From positions 1-15,954 of the forward strand of contig CAILMA010000472.1 in NCBI GenBank assembly GCA_903835145.1: DNA of 15,954 nt, in the 5' to 3' direction. The notes under the pieces are model-generated. The model searched no databases and was not told where the DNA came from. It saw only the letters and a program-made list of their open reading frames with translations. Below are positions 6,873 to 14,758 of this stretch, piece by piece. The first letter of the stretch is position 1. Each line of letters begins with the position of its first letter. A program made the translations under genes and the position numbers. The DNA is from an uncultured Bacteroidota bacterium (GTDB lineage Bacteria; Bacteroidota; Bacteroidia; Chitinophagales; Chitinophagaceae).

Positions 6873-7874
6873 ATGCCAACGATATTCCCTACCATTTATT
6901 CCACGCTGGACCCGGGTGCACTCGCCCGATTTATCGGACAGCAATACGGCATCGGGGGTGCAACTGTAAAATTGCTGCTCCGTGGTGTAGGCGATACTTA
7001 TCTCGCTACAACCCCCAAAAACAAATTCATCATCAGGGTATACAGGCCATCCCACCGAACGGAAGAACAGGTGAGAGAAGAAGTGAATTTCCTGCTGGCA
7101 TTGAAGGAAAACAAGGTACCCGCAGCCTATCCCATTCCCGATAAAAACGGCAACATCATTCAGTCGATAGTGGCCGCCGAAGGCATCAAAAACGTAGTCC
7201 TTTTTACCTATGCACCGGGGATGGTTGTCCCAAGCCTGAACGAAGGTCAACTGCTGACCCTTGGACGCCAAATAGCCCGGATGCACAACGTTTCGGCAGC
7301 CCAACCCATAAGCACTTCCCGCGCCCCCTATACCCTCGAAACAACGCTATTCCAGCCGCTCGAGCTGCTGCGCAATGCATTTGCCAGCAACCCCGATGTG
7401 TACGCCTGGTTGCAGGCTGCGGCGCGCGAAATAGCAACAAGACTTTCAGAGTTCGACACATCTGCTTTTTCAACTGGAATTTGTCACTTTGACTTGCTCC
7501 CGAAAAATTTTCATTTTGATTGCGATGCCCCCACTTTCTTCGATTTCGATTTTATGGCTCAAGGCTGGCTCATATTAGATCTCATGACGTTCCGACAGCA
7601 GCTTTGTCTCGACATCCTTTTTGGCCGGCTCACGCCTGAGGCTGCTACAAAAGCCTTTAATATCGTTATCAGTGGCTATCGCGAGTTCAGGCACATCAGC
7701 GATGACGAACTCGCAGCAATACCCTTGCTAAGCCTTTGTTTTTGGTTGTTCTATTCCGGCTTCCACACCACGCACGATCAGTTCTATATGTTCCTCGATC
7801 CCGCCCAATTGAAGTCGCGCTTCAATTTCGTTCGCCATATTGTAGAACGAGACTTGAAAATTCCAATGGTTTAA
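6873..7874 (+). CDS. APH-family kinase, SrkA/YihE-like
   Basis: This is a 333-residue cytoplasmic protein of the aminoglycoside phosphotransferase/choline kinase fold. The N-lobe has KFIIRVYRPSHRTEEQV near residues 51-65. The catalytic loop is CHFDLLPKNFHFD, with His205, catalytic Asp207 and Asn212, in place of the usual HGDLHPGN. The metal-binding segment FFDFDF contains Asp224 and Asp226. Length and the opening IFPTIYSTLDPGALARFI fit the SrkA (YihE)/homoserine-kinase-like branch, whose E. coli member is a Ser/Thr kinase in stress response; the actual substrate here is unknown. Aminoglycoside resistance is unlikely from the branch, though not excluded. It is transcribed alone from its own promoter and meets the TPR gene tail to tail with overlapping stop codons. 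Confidence 0.82.
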   Translation: MPTIFPTIYSTLDPGALARFIGQQYGIGGATVKLLLRGVGDTYLATTPKNKFIIRVYRPSHRTEEQVREEVNFLLALKENKVPAAYPIPDKNGNIIQSIVAAEGIKNVVLFTYAPGMVVPSLNEGQLLTLGRQIARMHNVSAAQPISTSRAPYTLETTLFQPLELLRNAFASNPDVYAWLQAAAREIATRLSEFDTSAFSTGICHFDLLPKNFHFDCDAPTFFDFDFMAQGWLILDLMTFRQQLCLDILFGRLTPEAATKAFNIVISGYREFRHISDDELAAIPLLSLCFWLFYSGFHTTHDQFYMFLDPAQLKSRFNFVRHIVERDLKIPMV

Positions 7875-9346
7875 CTCAACCCCAATGCCCCGGCAAGCGT
7901 ATCGTCCGCCAGGTCAGGCTCTGCTGCTATAGCGTGTTTATAATGTTCGGCTGCCGCCGCAGGGTCATTAAATTTCGCGAGGAGCAAGCGACTTAATGCG
8001 AGCTCACATTTCGGAAAGGAATCTGTGAGTTGAAGTGCTGTTTCAAGGTGTTCTTTTGCTGCATCAAACATTTCAAACTGCTCTCCTATCAGCTTACCCA
8101 GCCGGTAGTGTGCATCAGCATAACCCGGATCGAGCTCAAGTGTTTTTTCAAAATAGTTTTTGGCTGTGTTGTAATCGTTCAGGCTGTCGCAACACATCAC
8201 GCCAAATTCATACCACGCTTCCGGATTTTCCGGCTCCAGTTCTATCGCCCGCTCGTAATGTGCTCTTGCAGCATCATAGTCGGCGAAGTGGTCATCGAGC
8301 AAATTTGCCAGCTCAATATGAGCCTCTGCATCATCAGGCCTTATACTAAGCCCATGCTCGTAATGTTCACGTGCCTTGTCATATTGCGCCAGGTGCATAC
8401 TCAGCACCGCCCCAAGGTTAAAATGTGCTTTATAACTCTCAGGGCGCACCGTTACTGCCCGCTCAAACAGTCCCCGTGCGCGTTCGTAGTCTTTATCATA
8501 GTCCTTTACCAGCACACCCAGGTTTATAAGTGCAACAACGTAGTCAGGGTCCAGCTTCAATGCCTGTTCGTAGTTGCTCTTGGCGCCTGCTATATCCTGA
8601 AATCGGCTCCTGAGCAGTATTGCTAAATCATAGTACACACGGGGCTTATCCGGCTCTACGTCCATGGCATACATGTAGTGTTCTTTTGCCAGCTGATACT
8701 CGCCGAAATGATCATCCAGCAAATTCGCAAGGTTATTGTGCAGGTCCGCGTCAAACGGGTCCGCCTCCAGCCCTTTTTCATACATTTCACGGGCACCCGC
8801 ATAGTCGCCCAGCTTATGCTCCATGAGTATCCCAAGGTTGTTGTATTGGTGCGGGTCCGCCGGGTCTATATCTATTGCAAGCTGGTAGTGCAGCTTTGCC
8901 TGCTCGTAGTCGCGTAGGTGCTCATTAAGCAAAAAAGCAAGATAAAAATGCCCCCTTGCATTAAAAGGATCTAACTCCAGTGCCCGAAGATACAATGCGT
9001 AAGCGGTATCATAATCTGAAGTAAAATCGGAAAGCAACGAAGCATAATTAACCAGAAATAAAGCTTCTTCCGGTGCCAACTCAGCAGCCACTTTATAATG
9101 CTCCAGCGCCCCGGCATTATCATTCATATCTTCCAGCAATACCGCAAGGTCATTATGATAGGTACCATTTTCAGGTTCTAATTCTATCGCCCTTTCGTAG
9201 TGCAGCCGCGCCCCTTCATTATCATTAAAGTAGCACTCAAGCAAGTTCGCCAACTCGTTATGGGCTTCTGCATCATCGGGGTTTATAAGCAACTGCTGCT
9301 CATATTCCTCCCGCTCTTGTTTATATTCCCATTCCTCTTTTTCCAT
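7871..9346 (-). CDS. TPR protein with thirteen repeats of mostly 35 residues
   Basis: The 491-residue protein is almost entirely TPR-like. About thirteen units follow the pattern AHxxLANLLxDHFxDYxxAxxHYExAIELxP. Most are 35 residues and not the canonical 34, with the extra residue in the turn between the two helices (DHFADYD, EHLRDYE). It is highly acidic and has no signal peptide or membrane segment, so a cytoplasmic protein-protein scaffold is inferred; the partner is unknown. Units 1-2 and 10-11 are especially alike (DDAEAH, HYERAIELEPEN), suggesting block duplication. I chose the ATG at 9346 (MEKEEWEYK) because the extension to 9424 is Cys-rich, unlike a TPR cap, and contains a TATTTTTG promoter box. 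It lies 102 bases downstream of the MFS gene on the same strand. Confidence 0.85.
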   Translation of the reverse strand: MEKEEWEYKQEREEYEQQLLINPDDAEAHNELANLLECYFNDNEGARLHYERAIELEPENGTYHNDLAVLLEDMNDNAGALEHYKVAAELAPEEALFLVNYASLLSDFTSDYDTAYALYLRALELDPFNARGHFYLAFLLNEHLRDYEQAKLHYQLAIDIDPADPHQYNNLGILMEHKLGDYAGAREMYEKGLEADPFDADLHNNLANLLDDHFGEYQLAKEHYMYAMDVEPDKPRVYYDLAILLRSRFQDIAGAKSNYEQALKLDPDYVVALINLGVLVKDYDKDYERARGLFERAVTVRPESYKAHFNLGAVLSMHLAQYDKAREHYEHGLSIRPDDAEAHIELANLLDDHFADYDAARAHYERAIELEPENPEAWYEFGVMCCDSLNDYNTAKNYFEKTLELDPGYADAHYRLGKLIGEQFEMFDAAKEHLETALQLTDSFPKCELALSRLLLAKFNDPAAAAEHYKHAIAAEPDLADDTLAGALGLS

Positions 9347-9358
9347 AATGCAGTATTG

Positions 9359-9366
9359 CAAAAATA
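9359..9366 (-). promoter_or_regulatory. -7 box of the TPR gene (TATTTTTG)
   Basis: On the minus strand TATTTTTG fits TAnnTTTG exactly, 12 bases before the ATG at 9346. I found no good TTTG at the right distance upstream, so promoter strength is uncertain. It suggests the TPR gene can be transcribed apart from the MFS gene. Confidence 0.45.
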
Positions 9367-9448
9367 CCGGAATTTGATTTGTCCCGGCACTACACACGCC
9401 ACAATATTTGTCAGGAAACAACAAAGCTATGCGGTGTAGTTCCGTCTA

Positions 9449-10723
9449 TCAAAAACCAGCTTCCACAGGGGTTTCCACGGCGGTATCTGCAACACGCGCC
9501 ATTGCTGCCTCTTCCTTTCTCCGGTTCTTGCTCAAAAAACGCAGGTGAAGCACACCCACCATAAGTGCCACAAAACCCTCGCCCAGCACGGTATTCCGCA
9601 CCCCTATATACTGAGAAAGTGACCCCACCAGTAGCCCGCCCACAGGCTGCATACCAAAGAAAGCCATGGCATAGAGGCTTATTACACGGCCTCGCATCGC
9701 CGGGTCCACTGTCGTTTGTATTATCGTGTTGCTTATGGTTATCTGCGACATCATACCAAATGCAGCGATGGTGATGACAACCAGCGCCAGCGGGTAATAA
9801 GGGGCATAAGAAAACAATATAAGCCCAAGCCCGAACACAAAAGTATTTATGGCAAGTACCCGCTTGAGGTCCGTGCCCGGCTTCAGCGAAGCCAGAAATA
9901 TTGCTCCAGCAAACGCACCCAAACCTATCGCACTATCTATCACCCCAAAAGTAGAGGCAGTCCCATTAAATATATCTTTGGCATAAACAGGAATCAGTGT
10001 CGAAAACGGCAGCACCATAAAGCTCATTAAAGCCAGCATCCCCAGCACAAACGCAATAGAAGGGGTCTTCTTCACATATTGAAAGCCCTCTCTCAATTCC
10101 TGAAAAACATTTTTGTTGTGCTTGCGCCCTACAAACCGTGGCAATTTCATCAGCAGCAACGATGCTATTACCGCCACAAAACTCAATGCATTCAGCCCGA
10201 AACAAACATCATCACCCAGCTTCTCTATCGCTATGCCGGCTATCCCCGGCCCTATCAGCCTCGAAAGATTCACCATCGATGAGTTTAATGCCAACGCATT
10301 CGGGAGGTCCTTTTTATCATCAACCATCTCATACACCAGGCTTTGCCGCGCTGGCACATCAAATGCGTTTACAATACCCAGTAGCACACTAAGCGCAAGT
10401 ATCTCCCATACCTGGTAGTGATTGAAAAAAATAAGCACGGTGAGCAGCAATGCCTGCACCATTGATACAATTTGCGTGAGGAGCAACAGCTTATAGCGGT
10501 CATACCGGTCAGCCACAACACCACCTATAAAAGAAAACAAAAAAGACGGAAACATGGTGGCAAACAAACTAACCCCAAGCATAAATTTGGAATGGGTCAT
10601 AGTATATATCACCCAGCTTACAGCAGTCTTCTGCATCCATGTGCCAATCAGCGAAACTGATTGCCCAACAAAAAACAGCCTGTAGTTACGCCCCCTAAAT
10701 GCACTGAAAGTACTGATATTCAT
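9449..10723 (-). CDS. MFS exporter of the MFS_3 / EntS-like type
   Basis: The 424-residue integral membrane protein has about twelve predicted helices. The N-terminus, FSAFRGRNYRLFFVGQSVSL then IGTWMQKTAVSWVIY, is typical of the MFS_3 group (EntS-like exporters and putative transmembrane secretion effectors). The loop after helix 2-3, GGVVADRYDRYKLLL, is the MFS motif A region (GxxxDRxxRR-like), and PARQSLVYEMV follows as in the family. Known relatives export siderophores, macrolides or other small molecules; the substrate cannot be told here. I chose the start at 10723 (MNISTFSAF) over the longer frame to 10807, because the family begins here and a promoter lies at 10743-10772. It may be co-transcribed with the TPR gene 102 bases downstream. 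Confidence 0.85.
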   Translation of the reverse strand: MNISTFSAFRGRNYRLFFVGQSVSLIGTWMQKTAVSWVIYTMTHSKFMLGVSLFATMFPSFLFSFIGGVVADRYDRYKLLLLTQIVSMVQALLLTVLIFFNHYQVWEILALSVLLGIVNAFDVPARQSLVYEMVDDKKDLPNALALNSSMVNLSRLIGPGIAGIAIEKLGDDVCFGLNALSFVAVIASLLLMKLPRFVGRKHNKNVFQELREGFQYVKKTPSIAFVLGMLALMSFMVLPFSTLIPVYAKDIFNGTASTFGVIDSAIGLGAFAGAIFLASLKPGTDLKRVLAINTFVFGLGLILFSYAPYYPLALVVITIAAFGMMSQITISNTIIQTTVDPAMRGRVISLYAMAFFGMQPVGGLLVGSLSQYIGVRNTVLGEGFVALMVGVLHLRFLSKNRRKEEAAMARVADTAVETPVEAGF

Positions 10724-10742
10724 TATATTAACTGGCGACGCA

Positions 10743-10772
10743 CAGAAATAAATGGTCTCTGACAATGCCAAA
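10743..10772 (-). promoter_or_regulatory. MFS gene promoter (TTTG-N18-TATTTCTG)
   Basis: On the minus strand TTTG (10769-10772) is followed after 18 bases by TATTTCTG (10743-10750), one mismatch from TAnnTTTG. It leaves a 19-base stretch before the ATG at 10723. This lies in the 252-base divergent gap before the lipoprotein gene, for which I found no convincing -7 box. Confidence 0.45.
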
Positions 10773-10975
10773 AACGCGTCACCGCCCGAACAAAAGTAAC
10801 GATTCACCCCCTTCGCAAAACCAACTATGTTGTTAAATGACAGGAATGATACACATTTTATGCGCCTGCCCGGAAATGGTTTTTCATGGCTTCCAGCAGT
10901 AGCACCGAATACCCTCAGTCGCCGATTTAATAAAATCTATTTATATTGCACACAAGAAGCCCTCATATAGCAACA

Positions 10976-11938
10976 ATGCGTCAACTTCATTTATACATTC
11001 TTATCTTTTTTATAGGTTTTACAAGCTCCTGTAAAAAAGACTTATTGCATTTTTCAAACGTTCAAAAAATTGAAAGCGGTTCCGACACCGACCGACTGAA
11101 TAAAGTTGTGTTTGTTGACGCAAACAATGGTTTTATTGCCGGCGGCAAGTGGTACACCGAAGCTGTTATCCTTACCACCCACGACGGCGGCAATACCTGG
11201 CAGAGAAAATCTTTTACGAATGTCGGCCAGCTACTAAACTCCGTTTCTGTCGCTCCGTCCGGAACGGTTTACGGCACAGGATTCGAAGGCAAACTGATGT
11301 ACAGCAACGATACCGGCAAAACATGGGTCTATAAGCAGCTGGAGCACTATTGGTTTCGCGATGTTGCCGAAACGACACCGGGCAAGGTTATCGCAGTTGG
11401 GGGCATAAGCTTTGGCAGTGGCATGAGGCAGATTTTAGACACAAACACTACCCTCTATAAAAGAGATTCGCTCACCTACCAGCTCAATGCAATTCACATG
11501 GTAACGCCCAATACCGGTTATATCTGTGGCTTTGGCATAGTACTTAAAACAACCGATGGAGGCAACACCTGGGCCATACAAAATGTAAAAGACGATAACT
11601 TTATGGCGATGGACATCCACGGCGATGAGATGTGGATGTGTGGCAACAATGGCAGCATTTACCATACCACCGATGCAGGCATTGACTGGACCCGCCAAAG
11701 AAATGGTAATGACATCACGCTCAAAAGCTACCACGTCCTGAGCATTTTGTTTAAAGACCAATTGAATGGTTGGGCTGTGGGCGAAAACGGGGTGGTGCTG
11801 CATTCAGAAGATGGCGGAAACCATTGGATGGAATATGACCAGTTCACCACCAACACGCTTACCAGCTTATCTTTATGCAGCGATGGGCGGCTACTCGTTG
11901 TGGGCGATAATGGCAGCATCTATAAACTAACACTTTGA
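10976..11938 (+). CDS. YCF48-like beta-propeller lipoprotein
   Basis: The 320-residue protein begins with a lipoprotein signal (MRQLHLYILIFFIGFTSSC), giving lipidation at Cys19. The next residues (KKDLL) are basic, unlike the acidic surface-export signal of some Bacteroidota lipoproteins, so a periplasm-facing position is inferred. The body is built of BNR/Asp-box-like blades: THDGGNTWQ, SNDTGKTWV, TTDGGNTWA, TTDAGIDWT and SEDGGNHWM, with NNGFIAGG, GWAVGENG and LVVGDNGSIY between them. This is the YCF48/photosystem II assembly factor-like propeller family; in non-photosynthetic bacteria its role is unknown, probably protein or glycan binding. The ATG at 10976 gives a proper signal peptide; the ATG-proximal extension from 10946 would spoil it. 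It stands 70 bases before the membrane protein gene and may form an operon with it. Confidence 0.82.
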   Translation: MRQLHLYILIFFIGFTSSCKKDLLHFSNVQKIESGSDTDRLNKVVFVDANNGFIAGGKWYTEAVILTTHDGGNTWQRKSFTNVGQLLNSVSVAPSGTVYGTGFEGKLMYSNDTGKTWVYKQLEHYWFRDVAETTPGKVIAVGGISFGSGMRQILDTNTTLYKRDSLTYQLNAIHMVTPNTGYICGFGIVLKTTDGGNTWAIQNVKDDNFMAMDIHGDEMWMCGNNGSIYHTTDAGIDWTRQRNGNDITLKSYHVLSILFKDQLNGWAVGENGVVLHSEDGGNHWMEYDQFTTNTLTSLSLCSDGRLLVVGDNGSIYKLTL

Positions 11939-11946
11939 TTGTTGGT

Positions 11947-11954
11947 TATCTTTG
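11947..11954 (+). promoter_or_regulatory. Possible -7 box before the membrane protein gene (TATCTTTG)
   Basis: TATCTTTG fits TAnnTTTG exactly, 54 bases before the ATG at 12009. The only nearby TTTG (11934-11937) is just nine bases upstream, too close, so this may be a weak or factor-dependent promoter or chance. Confidence 0.3.
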
Positions 11955-12008
11955 TTGCTTGCTCATCAAAATAACACCCAATAAACGCCATACTTCACTC
12001 CAAAACTC

Positions 12009-14093
12009 ATGAAATTAAAAAACGCATATTGGTATGGCTCATTAATGCTGATACACGTTTTAATGCTCGTCTTGGCATTCCCCCGCTTTTTCGGCAATGG
12101 AATGAGCGCCATGTTCTGCACTTATGGCGATGGATTGAAAAACTACTTTACACTATACAGCTACGTTAAAGAGCCTGTTTCACCCGATGGCATTTTTAAA
12201 TACAATTCCTTCGCCTACCCCTTCGGCGACTATGTGAATTATACCGACAATACCCCTTTGTTCTCCATCATCTTCCGCTGGTTCTGCTATCATGTCACCG
12301 ATATTTCAGCATATACTATCCCTGTGTATAATACCTGTATCATGCTCAACATTGTTGCGGCGGGTTTATTGGTGGGCTACATCTTTAAAGCTATTCTTGG
12401 CCGCAACGCCATCGCATACCTGCTTGCAGTAGTACTGCCCTGGGTTAACATTCAGCTGCCAAGGCTCTGGCAGGGCCATTTTAACCTATCGTGTTCTGCC
12501 ATAATACTCGCATCCATTGCGTTGTTTATCGTCTGGATGAAGCACAAAAACTCGCCCGGCAGGCAGTTGTTTACTGGCTTGTCTATGACCCTGCTGCTCT
12601 TCGTCGGTTTCATGGTACATGGCTACTACATTGCTATTGTCTCTGTTTTCCTCGCTACACTGCTTTTCACAGCCGGCCTCATCAACTTAAAGCAAACATG
12701 GGGCAAGCGCAGCCTCATTGCGGCTATTGTCATTCCGGTAGCGGGTCTTGCACTCTCAATGGGTATGGTGCTGCTTACTGATAAATACTACTTGCTCCGC
12801 AAAGACAGTGCAATGGACTATGACCACGCTAACCTGAAAACAAACTTCATGTTGCTGTTCACGCACTACGATTTTCATTCACTTGCATTTCCCGTTGCGT
12901 CATCCATGCCGCTCAATACTGAGCTTATGGTTTATCTCGGTAATGTCGGCTTGTTTTCATTTGCGTTCGTTTGGCTCGGCTCTGTGCTCAGTACTTCCTT
13001 CCGCAAAAAGGTATTCGAAGTACAAAAATCATTCTTCTCCGACCCGCTCAAAAAAGCCATCTTCTGGGCTGGCCTCATCTCTTTGTTCATTTCTTTCGGC
13101 GAATACTACACCACTAACCGCGATGAACTTAAAATCTATACCCCATTCCGTGCACTTAATCAACTTCCCGCAGGTGTGTTATCAGCAGTTATTATCGGCA
13201 TCTTCCTCACTATTTTCGGTCTATCCGCAGCGCTCAACGCTCATATCCGTAGCTGGCTCATGGGAAGCATGAAGCAGTATTCGCGCACACCCTACAAAAA
13301 GGCCCTATTGCTCTTTTGCACAGCCCTCATGATTTTCCTGCTCGTAGGTCGCTACACAGCTGAGCTCATCAACATAGCAAACCCCTTTCTCTACCTGCAT
13401 TTCCTCACCAAAAAAGTAGAGCAATTCCGCAGCCTTTCCCGCTTCTCCTGGCCGTTCTTCTGGTCCTTCTATATCTGGATCATGTACACCGTCGTTCAGC
13501 TATGCAAGCAGTATTGGTTGAAAACCGGAAATGCAATAGCTGCTATCATCGTTGTTACCGGCTTGCTGGAGGTGAGCGACTACATTGTAAAACTTCGTCA
13601 AAGCGGCAACAACCCCAACTTGTTTTCAACAAGCGAACTGGCACGATTCAGCCCTTTAAGTCTTAATTATAACACGTTTCAGGCAATTATCCCGTTCCCC
13701 TACTACGTAGTTGGTTCAGAAGACTACCCTCATACTATCGACGACAACGACGGCTGGAGCCGCTTCACAATGCAACTCAGCCTGCAAAGCCACCTGCCGC
13801 TCATGGCCTGCAAAATGAGCCGCACACCCCCTGCCTATTCTATAGCGCTGCTCAACCTGGTTGCCAACGATAAAATCGACTCGAAACTCCGCTCAAAACT
13901 CAACAATAAACCCATCCTCCTTGCCCTCAATCGCACGTTAATCAACGACCCGGCACAGTCCGATCTCTGCACAAGCATGCGGGCAGAGTCAAAAGATTAC
14001 TACCTGAAAGCAAACGCATTCGTCTCCCGCCACAACCTCCGCCCTATCGATAGCCTCGGTGATGTATTTTTCTACAGCTGGTCGCCGCTTTAA
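12009..14093 (+). CDS. Large GT-C-like polytopic membrane protein
   Basis: The 694-residue protein has roughly eleven to thirteen hydrophobic helices over residues 10-540, then a soluble C-terminal region of about 150 residues. After helix 1 comes TYGDGLKNYFTLYSY with Asp41, then FAYPFGDYVNYTDNTPLFS (residues 68-86) with Asp74 and Asp80. An acidic motif in the first extracytoplasmic loop is characteristic of GT-C glycosyltransferases that use lipid-linked sugars; the family name is not certain, and I know similar proteins only as uncharacterised membrane proteins of Bacteroidota. A role in adding sugars to a surface glycan or protein is inferred. The start is supported by the charged MKLKNAYW before helix 1. 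It follows the YCF48-like lipoprotein by 70 bases on the same strand. Confidence 0.75.
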   Translation: MKLKNAYWYGSLMLIHVLMLVLAFPRFFGNGMSAMFCTYGDGLKNYFTLYSYVKEPVSPDGIFKYNSFAYPFGDYVNYTDNTPLFSIIFRWFCYHVTDISAYTIPVYNTCIMLNIVAAGLLVGYIFKAILGRNAIAYLLAVVLPWVNIQLPRLWQGHFNLSCSAIILASIALFIVWMKHKNSPGRQLFTGLSMTLLLFVGFMVHGYYIAIVSVFLATLLFTAGLINLKQTWGKRSLIAAIVIPVAGLALSMGMVLLTDKYYLLRKDSAMDYDHANLKTNFMLLFTHYDFHSLAFPVASSMPLNTELMVYLGNVGLFSFAFVWLGSVLSTSFRKKVFEVQKSFFSDPLKKAIFWAGLISLFISFGEYYTTNRDELKIYTPFRALNQLPAGVLSAVIIGIFLTIFGLSAALNAHIRSWLMGSMKQYSRTPYKKALLLFCTALMIFLLVGRYTAELINIANPFLYLHFLTKKVEQFRSLSRFSWPFFWSFYIWIMYTVVQLCKQYWLKTGNAIAAIIVVTGLLEVSDYIVKLRQSGNNPNLFSTSELARFSPLSLNYNTFQAIIPFPYYVVGSEDYPHTIDDNDGWSRFTMQLSLQSHLPLMACKMSRTPPAYSIALLNLVANDKIDSKLRSKLNNKPILLALNRTLINDPAQSDLCTSMRAESKDYYLKANAFVSRHNLRPIDSLGDVFFYSWSPL

Positions 14094-14132
14094 AAGGTGT
14101 CTTCCCGTTCTCAAAAAACCAATAAATCTTCC

Positions 14133-14150
14133 CAGCAGAAAATTTTTAAA
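14133..14150 (+). promoter_or_regulatory. Weak second operator-like site
   Basis: CAGAAAATTTT (14136-14146) repeats the core of the operator at 14157-14174 exactly 24 bases upstream; about 14 of 18 positions agree over the whole site. The left half-site TTTCA is not kept. Confidence 0.35.
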
Positions 14151-14156
14151 ATAATC

Positions 14157-14174
14157 TTTCAGAAAATTTTGAAA
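14157..14174. promoter_or_regulatory. Predicted GbsR-type operator O1
   Basis: CTTTCA (14156-14161) and TGAAAG (14170-14175) form a perfect inverted repeat with an 8-base spacer. The right arm overlaps the -33 box of the regulator gene, a position suited to autorepression. The same 18-mer recurs, inverted and with one change, at 14759-14776. Confidence 0.6.
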
Positions 14175-14199
14175 GTTCAGGAATAACGTTTTATCTTTG
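14167..14199 (+). promoter_or_regulatory. Regulator promoter (TTTTG-N20-TATCTTTG)
   Basis: TTTTG (14167-14171) and TATCTTTG (14192-14199) are 20 bases apart, a near-perfect Bacteroidota promoter. The ATG (14204) lies four bases beyond the -7 box, so the mRNA is probably leaderless. Confidence 0.75.
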
Positions 14200-14203
14200 T
14201 GTT

Positions 14204-14710
14204 ATGAAACTGGACGAAGCAAAACAACAATTTATTCTGAACTGGGGTGTCCTCGGCACACAATGGGGCATAAACCGCACCATGGCTCAGATCCACGCAT
14301 TGCTCCTCGTTTCCCCCGCCCCACTCAGCACCGACGAAATAATGGCTCAATTGCAAATAAGCCGCGGAAATACCAACATGAACGTGCGTGAACTTATGGA
14401 CTGGGGCATAGTAGAAAAAGTACTGAAACCCGGCGACAGAAAAGAATTTTTCGTGGCTGACAAAGACATCTGGAAGGTGGCGATGAGGATAATAAAAGAA
14501 CGCAAACGCCGCGAAGTAGAACCAATTTTAAATGCCCTAAGCCAGCTCAAAGATATAGACGCTGAAAAAGGCGACAAAGACGTAAAACAATTCATCGATA
14601 CCATAAGCCAGATTCAAAAGTTTGCCGATCAGGCCAGCAAGGGCGTTGATGGCCTCGTAAAAATGGATGAACACTGGTTCACCGGCACACTTTTAAAGAT
14701 CTTTAAATAA
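14204..14710 (+). CDS. GbsR/MarR-type winged-helix transcriptional regulator
   Basis: The 168-residue protein begins KLDEAKQQFILNWGVLGTQWGINRTMAQIHALLL, which fits the GbsR-like family: the FxxxWGxLGxxWGINRTMAxIHALLL opening is its hallmark. The winged helix follows: LSTDEIMAQLQISRGNTNMNVRELMDWGIVEKV (about residues 44-76), then a wing with KPGDRKEFFVADKDIW. The C-terminal half is helical and charged, probably for dimerisation. Relatives are small-molecule-responsive repressors (GbsR senses choline in Bacillus); the ligand here is unknown. The family pattern supports the ATG at 14204 despite the near absence of a leader. A palindrome overlapping its -33 box and a matching one before the next gene point to autoregulation and control of that neighbour. 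Confidence 0.87.
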   Translation: MKLDEAKQQFILNWGVLGTQWGINRTMAQIHALLLVSPAPLSTDEIMAQLQISRGNTNMNVRELMDWGIVEKVLKPGDRKEFFVADKDIWKVAMRIIKERKRREVEPILNALSQLKDIDAEKGDKDVKQFIDTISQIQKFADQASKGVDGLVKMDEHWFTGTLLKIFK

Positions 14711-14724
14711 CCTTATAAACAACT

Positions 14725-14744
14725 AAACCGGTAAGCCGGTTTTT
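14725..14744 (+). terminator. Terminator of the regulator gene
   Basis: AAACCGG (14725-14731) and CCGGTTT (14736-14742) form a 7-bp stem with a 4-base loop, followed by more T. It lies 15 bases after the stop codon and separates the regulator from the next gene. Confidence 0.7.
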
Positions 14745-14758
14745 ATTAAACAATAAAG

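Noticed and set aside
6774..7304. 176-residue minus-strand frame over the kinase start
   Set aside because: It covers the kinase promoter, the palindromic repeat and the kinase N-lobe, and has no recognisable domain.
8030..8626. 198-residue plus-strand frame opposite the TPR gene
   Set aside because: It is antisense to the repeated TPR codons and its Cys/Phe/Val-rich product resembles no family; the TPR frame is clearly coding.
9347..9424. N-terminal extension of the TPR protein to 9424
   Set aside because: The added residues are Cys-rich and unlike a TPR cap, and the stretch contains an exact TAnnTTTG box.
10724..10807. N-terminal extension of the MFS protein to 10807
   Set aside because: Family members begin near FSAFRGRNYRLFF; the extension covers a likely promoter.
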